This document shows, piece by piece, positions 52,546 to 64,000 of a DNA stretch of 64,000 bases; position 1 is the first letter of the stretch; every line of letters starts with the position of its first letter. Origin of the DNA: Rutidosis leptorrhynchoides (lineage: Eukaryota; Streptophyta; Magnoliopsida; Asterales; Asteraceae); assembly GCF_046630445.1 (NCBI RefSeq), contig NC_092337.1:194219001-194283000 (forward strand), in the 5' to 3' direction. Under the pieces are notes generated by a model that did no database searches, had not been told where the DNA came from, and worked only from the letters and a program-made list of their open reading frames with translations. The position numbers and the translations under genes were made by a program.

Positions 52546-52882
52546 TTTTTGTGCATATAGAATAAAGGATATGTATTTATAAAAAGTAAAAAGTAAAACT
52601 GTAAAGTAATATGCATGAGACAATCACTTTTTTAAAAAACTGTGTATTCTTTGTCTCGAGAGAATTAATATAGGATGGAGGAGAATTAATATAGATTAAA
52701 TTATGAATGTGATAAGAGCTAAAGTAATTTATTAAATGTATCTTTGAAGGTTTAGATTAAAATTTTGATAAATGTATCTTTGACGGTTCTCCAGTTCTGT
52801 AAAATTCTGGTGGTGGTCTGGTGGTTCGATGGTGGTTGGTGGTTGTCCTGTGGTGATTCAGTGCTTCAACGATGGCCTGATG
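52546..52882. other. AT-rich flank turning into GGTGGT-rich DNA
   Basis: No gene. From about 52810 the plus strand becomes a run of TGGTGGT(C/T)-type units that adjoins the telomere-like array. Confidence 0.5.
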
Positions 52883-53232
52883 GTATAGGGTATAGGGTTT
52901 AGGGTATAGGGTCTAGGGTTTAGGGTCTAGGGTTTCGGGTCTCGGGTTAAGGGTATAGGGTTTAGGGTCTACGGTTTAGGGTCTGGGTTTAGGGTCTAGT
53001 GTCTATGGTTTATGGTATAAGGTTTCGGGTCTAGTGTCTATGGTTTATGGTATAAGGTTTCGGGTTTAGGGTCTATGGTCTAGGGTTTAGGGTTTATGTT
53101 ATGGGGTTTAGGATCTAGGGTGTAGAGTTTAGGTTTTAGGGTCTAGGATTAGGGTTTAGGGTTTAGGGTCTAGAGTTTATGATTTATGGTATAAGGTTTA
53201 GGGTTTATGATTTATGGTATAGGGTTTAGGGT
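52883..53232 (+). repeat. Degenerate telomere-like heptamer array (TTTAGGG variants)
   Basis: About 350 bp consist of heptamers related to the plant telomere repeat TTTAGGG, mixed with TCTAGGG, TATAGGG, TTTCGGG and TTTATGG variants and a few insertions. A shorter block of the same type is at 53698-53780. It is an interstitial array, not a chromosome end, because transposon DNA continues on both sides. Confidence 0.85.
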
Positions 53233-53540
53233 CCAAACCAGCAGTGGAGCAACATACAACCAATAAACTAAATGACCTGCACCAGACCACCGGCGAAGCA
53301 ACATACCACCATTACACAGACATACCACCAAACCACCACTAAATCACCAGACCCCCAATGGACCACCATCGGATAATTGAACCACCACATGTCCACTAGT
53401 GGACAACTGAATCACCACCGTATAACCGAACCACCTCCGGACCACCAACAAACAACGGAACCACAACCAAACCACCACTGAACCACAATCAGATCAAATG
53501 AACACACCGAATCACCAACGAACCATTACCGGACTAACGA
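53233..53540. repeat. ACCACC-rich degenerate minisatellite
   Basis: The plus strand is dominated by ACCACC, GAACCACC and GGACCACC units, for example CCACCGTATAACCGAACCACC. It is the strand-reversed counterpart of the GGTGGT-rich DNA at 52810-52880, on the far side of the telomere-like array. Confidence 0.7.
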
Positions 53541-53697
53541 ACATCCGATGTTGCATACTCTAGCATTAAGTGTTGAACCATTCAGAGTTACAACACTATA
53601 TTAATCATTAAAGATCTTGTCGTCACCTTGCTAATTTGGAAGATTTAAAGCTGTTATTAGACTCGTTAGTTCTGAATTATCATCCGGATTCATCGTT

Positions 53698-53780
53698 TAA
53701 GGTTTAGGGTCTAAGGTTTAGAATCTAGGGTTTAGGGTCTAGGGTTTAGGTTCTAAAGTTTAGGGTCTAAGTTTTAGTCT
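53698..53780 (+). repeat. Second short telomere-like heptamer block
   Basis: About 80 bp of AGGTTTAGGGTCTA-type units, the same variants as the main array 470 bp upstream. Confidence 0.75.
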
Positions 53781-53789
53781 TTATTGCCA

Positions 53790-55436
53790 TTAAGACCACT
53801 CTGTACCATGATTTAATGTCATGGTATCACGGACTGCCACATCAACACCACATTAGCACCTTCTTCCGATCACTAACCAACTACTAACTGCTAACATCAA
53901 TGACGTACCCATCACAGACTTCCTAATACTCACTAAATTAATTAATTATTTACGGGTACAAGTAAAAAAGCATGATGTACAACAAATAGATGCATGGCTT
54001 CCGTGATCGATTTTATCATACAACGAAATTTTGCAGCACTAGTGATCAAGGGCTAAGCAATGACTAATTGCTAATATTGAGGTGCTTGGAAGACGGAGCC
54101 AAGGGCTAACCGTTACTAGTGGTCTAATATACATACATATTTGTGGCACAAGTGGATATGCCATTGATTTACACGTATATTAATGTCACAAAGCATACCA
54201 TATACTCGTAGTAACCTTTAAAAATTTCAATCCTTAACCCTTATAAAGCGTGAGGGTCACTTGCTGACGTGTCAATCGACTAATGATCCCACTATTTACG
54301 GTCCACATGTAAATCCATAAATTAATCCTAATTATTTATGCTAATTACAAAATAATTACATGTGTCCCCAATTAATCTCGTGAAATAGGCTGACAGTTTC
54401 AAAACTGAAAACCCTCATATCCGTTCCACAACTATAACCTTTTGGGAAAATCAACACAGATTATGTATCGATTCATCTACAAAATCATCCATGAATCACA
54501 ACTCGGATCGAGAACAACGAAATAATTCCAATTGCTCGATATATCGATGATTCAGATTGCTTTTCTTTGGTTCAATCTATGCAAAAAAGTATCAGTTTAA
54601 TAGATTCATCACAATTTTGGTATACACCACCATGTTTAGGTACAAAATTTGGGTACAGAAGACTCTCTCTAATCGTTCTTGCAATACCTTAATGGCTTTA
54701 GGGTTTAATCGCTCAATCATAGAGACTATTTATGATGTAGTTTGAGCCGATTGAAGATACTAAAACTTTAGGGTTTCATCAGTCACCCTTTCTTACAATT
54801 GTTATCAATTGGTTTCATGGTTTAGATGCCAATTTCATCGACGATTTACAATGATATGTTCAAGGTAAGACTTTAATTTCTGTTTTTTTACAATAACGAT
54901 TTGTACTGTTTATATGGGAAACGTTTTTTGATCTTTAAAGTTTTTTTTTAATTTTTGTTTGAGTCAGTTATTTTAAATTCTGATTCTCTGTTTGTAATGG
55001 TCAATCATGTTGATGATGACAATTTTTATTCATTTTGCCTATAATCACATCAACTTGAAGGTTACACATGTTATAGGAAATCTGCAGTTTCTGATAGTTA
55101 AAGTCAACAAGAAGTCTCGAATATGAATTTGGGTTTTTAATATTCTCGATAATCCTTTATTCGTTTATATCTTTGTTGTAGACATCATTCGATTTTTTAC
55201 GTACCTGAATATCAAATAATTTCGATTTTAGTTGATATACGTCCACTGTTGATTTCTTATGACATTTGTTAATTCATTATGTAAACAGGTATTTGTACAT
55301 CTAATGTAAGTATTTGTACATCTTTCATGCTAATGTAAGTATTTGTACATCTAATACCCATTTACATATTTTTTGGCCTTTAAGGTAACAAATCTTATAA
55401 GTAACACAGCTCTACCTGGCATGGTAATACATGGTG
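53790..55436. other. Intergenic, no gene recognised
   Basis: AT-rich without a convincing ORF. A short tandem repeat of GTAAGTATTTGTACATCTA-like units (three copies) is at about 55287-55362. Confidence 0.45.
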
Positions 55437-55441
55437 CTTAG

Positions 55442-59081
<3,640 letters not shown>

Positions 59082-59117
59082 AGTACCTACCCGTTAAATA
59101 AATTTCGTCCCGAAATT
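59082..59117 (-). promoter_or_regulatory. Element D polypurine-tract region and hairpin
   Basis: On the minus strand the hairpin AAATTTCG-GGA-CGAAATTT (59099-59117 region) is followed by ATTTAACGGGTAGGTAC against the 3' LTR. It is the same as in B. Confidence 0.8.
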
Positions 59118-61144
59118 TTAAGCGATTGAAGGTGTTGGCTCATCTTCTGGAAATAAGTTCGGGTATTTCTTTTTCATCTGATCTTCACATTCCCAGGTGA
59201 ACTCGGGTCCTCTACGAGCATTCCATCGAACCTTAACGATTTTTATTTTATTTTGCTTAAGTCTTTTAACCTCACTATCCATTATTTCGACGGGTTCTTC
59301 AATGAATTGAAGTTTTTCGTTGATTTGGATTTCGTCTAACGGAATAGTGAAATCTTCTTTAGCAAAACATTTCTTCAAATTCGAGACGTGGAAAGTGTTA
59401 TGTACAGTCGCGAGTTGTTGAGGTAACTCAAGTCGGTAAGCTACTGGTCCGACACGATCAATAATCTTAAATGGCCCAATGTACCTTGGATTTAGTTTCT
59501 CCCGTTTACCAAATCGAACAACGCCTTTCCAAGGTGCAACTTTAAGCATGGCCATCTCTCTAATTTAAAATTCTATATCTTTTCTTTTAAGGTCCGCGTA
59601 ACTCTTTTGTCGACTTTGGGCGGTTTTCAATCGTTGTTGAATTTGAATGATTTTCTCGGTAGTTTCTTGAATAATTTCTGGACCCGTAATTTGTCTATCC
59701 CCCACTTCATTCCAACAAATCGGAGACCTGCACTTTCTACCATAAAGTGCTTCAAACGGCGCCATCTCAATACTCGAATGGTAACTGTTGTTGTAGGAAA
59801 ACTCTGCTAATGGTAGATGTCGATCCCAACTGTTTTCAAAATCAATAACACATGCTCGTAGCATGTCTTTAAGCATTTGTATCGTTCTTTCACTCTGCCC
59901 ATCAGTTTGTGGATGATAGGCAGTACTCATATCTAGACGAGTCCCTAATGCTTGTTGTAACATTTGCCAGAACCTTGAAACAAATCTGTCATCCCTATCA
60001 GAGATAATAGAGACGGGTATTCCATGTCTGGAAACAACTTCTTTCAAGTACAATCGCGCCAACTTCTCCATTTTTTCATCTTCTCTCATTGGTAGAAAAT
60101 GCCCTGACTTGGTGAGACGATCGACTATTACCCAAATAGTATCATAACCACTTGCAGTCCTTGGCAATTTAGTAATGAAATCCATGGTAATGTTTTTCCA
60201 TTTCCATTCTGGGATTTCGGGTTGTTGAAGTAGACTTGATGGTTTCTGATGTTCAGCTTTGACCTTAGAACACGTCAAACATTCTCCTACATATTTCGCA
60301 ATATCGGCTTTCATACCCGGCCACCAGAAATGTTTCTTGAGGTCCTTGTACATCTTTCCCGCTCCGGGATGTATTGAATATCTGGTTTTATGTGCTTCCT
60401 TAAGTACCACTTCTCTCACATCTCCAAACTTTGGTACCCAAATTCTTTCAGCCCTATACCGAGTTCCGTCTTCTTGAACATTAAGATGTTTCTCCGATCC
60501 TTTGGGTATTTCCTTTTTCAAATTTTCTTCTTTTAAAACTCCTTGTTGCGCCTCCTTTATTTGAGTAGTAAGGTTAGTACGAATAATTATATTCATAGCT
60601 TTTACTCGAATAGGTTCCCTGTCCTTTCTGCTCAAGGCATCGGCTACCACATTTGCCTTTCCCGGGTGGTAACGAATTTCAAAATTGTAGTCATTTAACA
60701 ACTCAATCCACCTACGTTGTCTCATGTTTAGTTGTTTCTGATTAAATATATGTTGGAAACTTTTGTGATCGGTATATATAATAATTTTGACCCCATATAA
60801 GTAATGCCTCCACATCTTTAATGCAAAAACAACAGCGCCCAATTCCAAATCGTGAGTCGTATAATTTTGCTCGTGAATCTTCAATTGTCTAGATGCATAA
60901 GCAATTATCTTCGTTCGTTGCATTAATACACAGCCAAGACCTTGCTTTGAGGCGTCACAATATATCACAAAATCATCATTCCCTTCCGGCAATGACAATA
61001 TAGGTGCCGTAGTTAACTTTTTATTCAACAATTGAAACGCTTTCTCTTGTTCATCCTTCCATTCAAATTTCTTCTCTTTATGCGTTAATGCAGTCAAGGG
61101 TTTTGCTATTTTGGAAAAGTCTTGGATGAATCTTCTGTAGTAAC
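59118..61144 (-). pseudogene. Element D pol, distal part: RNase H, integrase, chromodomain-like tail
   Basis: This part of pol lies beyond the MITE. It starts at the RT/RNase H connection (RRFIQDFSK-like, then [11 protein letters not shown]). RNase H follows ([20 protein letters not shown]), then the integrase zinc finger ([15 protein letters not shown]...CLTCSKVK), the integrase core ([26 protein letters not shown]), the GPF motif and a chromodomain-like end ([14 protein letters not shown]...KKYPNLF). One in-frame TAA at 59565-59567 separates the integrase core from the C-terminal domain. The natural stop is at 59118-59120. Confidence 0.92.
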
Positions 61145-61786
61145 TAGGGATGGTAATGGATCGGATATGGATCGGGTGAGGCCGTATCCATATCCATATC
61201 CATTTATTTATTTTTACTTTTCATCCATCCATATCCATATCCGTCGGGTGAAGCGGGTTAATGGATAATTATCCATATCCGTTTAAATTTATTTTATTTT
61301 TAACAATTATAAATGGTGGTTCACTATATACGATCAAAAGTGATATTTTTAATAGTTTATGCGACCGAAAGTCACATTTTACTAATCTATATAACAAATA
61401 TTCAATAGATAACATATTAAACGTGTAAAGATATCGACATATAAGTTGCTTACTTTTAGTTACATGGAATCACATTTGAACCACCAAAGTACGATAAATA
61501 CATTTGATTATTTAAACAAAACAAAATATAAGAAGAAAGTTACATTTTTAGAGAAAATATAAAAAAAGATGAATATGAATATAATTAATGAAATATCACT
61601 ACATAAATGATACTAATTTGAGTGATAAATTTATATATTTAGTTATTTCGGGTGAAAGCGGGTTCATCCATGGATGATTTTTTTCATCCACATCCATATC
61701 CATATCCATTTAGATCATCCATATCCACGAATAATCGGGTGGATCGGATGGATATCCACTGGATCGGGTATCCATTGTCATCCCTA
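61145..61786. mobile_element. Non-autonomous hAT element (MITE) inside D's RT
   Basis: The 642-bp insertion is flanked by a perfect 8-bp duplication, GTAGTAAC (61137-61144 and 61787-61794). The termini TAGGGATGGTAATGGAT and, reversed, TAGGGATGACAATGGAT are imperfect inverted repeats of the plant hAT type. Subterminal regions have many ATCCATATCCATATCC hexamer-like repeats in both orientations. There is no ORF for a transposase. Confidence 0.9.
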
Positions 61787-61794
61787 GTAGTAAC

Positions 61795-64000
61795 CGGCCA
61801 ATCCTAAAAATTGGCGTATATGTTTCGGAGTTTTCGGGGTTTTCCACTTTTCAACAGTTTCAATCTTTGCCGGATCCACCTTAATACCTTCTTTGTTTAC
61901 TATGTGACCGAGGAATTGAACTTCTTCCAACCAAAATGCACACTTTGAAAACTTAGCGTACAGTTTTTCTTTCCTCAACAACTCTAGCACTTTTCTCAAA
62001 TGTTCTTCATGCTCTTGATCATTCTTTGAGTAAATAAGTATGTCATCGATGAAAACAATGACAAACTTGTCAAGATATGGTCCACACACTCGGTTCATGA
62101 GATCCATGAACACAGCTGGTGCATTAGTTAAACCAAACGGCATGACCATAAACTCGTAATGACCGTAACGCGTTCTGAAAGCAGTCTTCGGAATATCGTC
62201 CTCCTTCACCCGCATTTGATGATACTCGGAACGTAAATCAATCTTTGAATAAACTGACGAGCCTTGTAGTTGATCAAATAAGTCGTCGATCCTCGGTAGT
62301 GGATAATGGTTCTTGATGGTAAGTTTATTCAACTCTCTATAGTCGATACACAATCTGAACGAACCATCCTTCTTCTTGACAAACAACACCGGTGCTCCCC
62401 ATGGTGATGTGCTTGGTCGAATGAAACCGCGCTCCAAAAGTTCTTGTAATTGGCTTTGGAGTTCCTTCATTTCGCTGGGTGCGAGTCTGTATGGAGCACG
62501 AGCTATTGGTGCAGCTCCTGGTACAAGATCTATTTGAAATTCAACGGATCGATGTGGAGGCAGTCCCGATAATTCTTTTGGAAATACGTCGGGAAATTCT
62601 TTTGCGACGGGAACATCATTGATGTTCTTTTCTTCGGTTTGCACCTTCTCGACATGTGCTAAAATGGCATAGCAACCTTTTCTTATTAGTTTTTGCGCCT
62701 TCAGGTTACTAATAAGATTTAACTTCGCGTTGCTCTTTTCTCCGTACACCATTAAAGGTTTTCCTTCTTCTCGTACAATGCGAATCACATTTTCGTAACA
62801 CACGACCTCTGCTCTCTCCTTTTTCATCCAGTCCATGCTGATTATCACATCAAAACTCCCTAACACTACTGGTATCAAATTAATCTTAAATATTTCGCCA
62901 ACCAGTTTAATTTCACGATTCCGACATATTTTATCTACTGACATTAAGTTACAGTTTGCTAATTCGAGTAAAAATTTATTATTCATAGGCGTCAATGGAC
63001 CGTTTAATTTAGTACAAAAATCTCTACTCATATAGCTTTTATCCGCACCCGAATCAAATAAAACATAAGCAGGTTTATCGTCAATAAGAAACGTACCCGT
63101 AACAAGCTCCGGGTCTTTCTGTGCTTTTGCCGCATTAATATTGAAAACTCTTCCGCGGCCCTGCCCATTGGTATTCCCTGATTCGGGAAATTTCTACTAA
63201 AGTGACCCGGTTTTCCACATGCAAAGCAAACTATGGCAGCATTATCTATTCCGACATTGTTTGTTCTTTTGATTCTGTTAAACTTTGGTCCGTAGGCCTC
63301 ACACTTTGTCGCACTATGACCATTTCTTTTACACTTGGTGCAAAATGTCGTGCAGAAACCTTGGTGATTCTCTTCACATCTTTGACATTTATTGTTCTGA
63401 TTGTTGTTGCCATTGTTGTTATTGAAATTGTTATTGGGATTGTTATTGTTGTTGCGGTTGTTATTGTTGTTGAAACAGTTGTTATTGCGAAAAAGGGTGC
63501 GTTTGTGGTTATGATTGATGTTGCGGTTGTTGGGATAGTTATTGCGATTGTGGTTGTGATTGTTGTTGTATTGGTGACTCATGCCACCGGTTTCCTCCCA
63601 CTTTCTCTTGAGTTGTTTCGTGTTGACCTCTTTGGTCGCTTGCTTTTTCATTCTTCCTTCGATCTGATTTATGAGCTTGTGAGCCATTCGACTTGCCTTT
63701 TGTATGGAGGCTGGCTCGTTTGTACTCATATCTTCTTGGATTCTTTATGGTAACCCTTTCACAAACGCGTCGATCTTCTCTTCTTCATCCTCGAACGCTC
63801 TTGGACACAATAAGCACAACTCTGTGAATCTTCGTTCGTACGTGGTAATGTTGAAACCTTGCATTTGTAATCCTCTAAGCTCCGCCTTGAGCTTATTGAC
63901 CTCGTTTCTGGGACAGTACTTTTCGTTTATCAAGTGCTTGAATGCTGACCACAGTAGTGCGTAAGCAACATCTTGTCCCACCTGCTCGAGGTAGGTGTTC
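61795..64000 (-). pseudogene. Element D gag, protease and RT, proximal part (partial at window edge)
   Basis: Reading from the edge: part of the gag domain (WSAFKHLINEKYCPRNEV; RFTELCLLCPRAFEDEE), an in-frame TAA at 63745-63747, an Asn-rich linker, CCHC knuckles ([29 protein letters not shown], the second lacking its last Cys), a frameshift near 63160-63175 just after them, the protease ([11 protein letters not shown]) and RT ([31 protein letters not shown]), ending at QFLGLAGYY where the MITE sits. Apart from the stop, frameshift and MITE the coding is intact and very similar to element B's. Confidence 0.9.

Noticed and set aside
52883-53232. A chromosome end
   Set aside because: The heptamers are degenerate, short and flanked on both sides by ordinary and transposon DNA, so this is interstitial.

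Overview
This is a transposon-dominated stretch of a flowering-plant nuclear genome, probably Asteraceae. That placement rests on recognition, not a search: Ty3/gypsy chromovirus families with CGGGACGAA-type 3' ends, a DUF4283/zinc-knuckle LINE ORF1, an At2g35280-type F-box protein and TTTAGGG-like heptamers. I see no complete ordinary host gene. Host coding sequence appears only as pseudogene fragments (RPL21, MCM5, an acyl-protein thioesterase) or as a cargo ORF inside a retrotransposon.

Left part (1-39418): a nest of LTR retrotransposons that can be ordered by target-site duplications. An LTR called E (minus orientation, 1-564 and 38666-39418) was hit by element A (570-38660, minus, TSD TAATC). 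A was then hit twice: in its RT coding region by element C (5084-18032, plus, TSD GCATT) and in its 5' LTR by element B (21487-36806, plus, TSD AAAAC). A is a Ty3/gypsy chromovirus-like element with an extra coiled-coil ORF upstream of gag. C is a non-autonomous element with very long (about 4.2 kb) LTRs and one short ORF of its own. B is a gypsy element whose gag-pol has six in-frame stops, but which carries two intact extra ORFs between its primer-binding site and gag: an acidic protein and an F-box protein with a Sel1-like segment. B also has a third, truncated LTR.

Middle part (39419-55441): a hAT transposase C-terminal remnant, an ORF1-only LINE insertion with poly(A) and a 15-bp TSD, a small Helitron, a MULE-type MITE with inverted repeats of about 100 bp, a thioesterase gene fragment, SINE-like sequences, a 3.6-kb Helitron carrying intron-containing pieces of RPL21 and MCM5, and a degenerate telomere-like heptamer array flanked by GGT-rich and ACC-rich DNA.

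Right part (55442-64000): element D, a relative of B in minus orientation. Its 3' LTR and most of gag-pol are visible; it runs off the window. D has two in-frame stops, one frameshift and a 642-bp hAT-type MITE in its RT.

The observations most worth following are the F-box gene inside B, the three-LTR structure whose third LTR resembles D rather than B, and a hairpin next to the polypurine tract with a compensatory base change between families. Divergence statements were made by eye from the sequence and were not computed.
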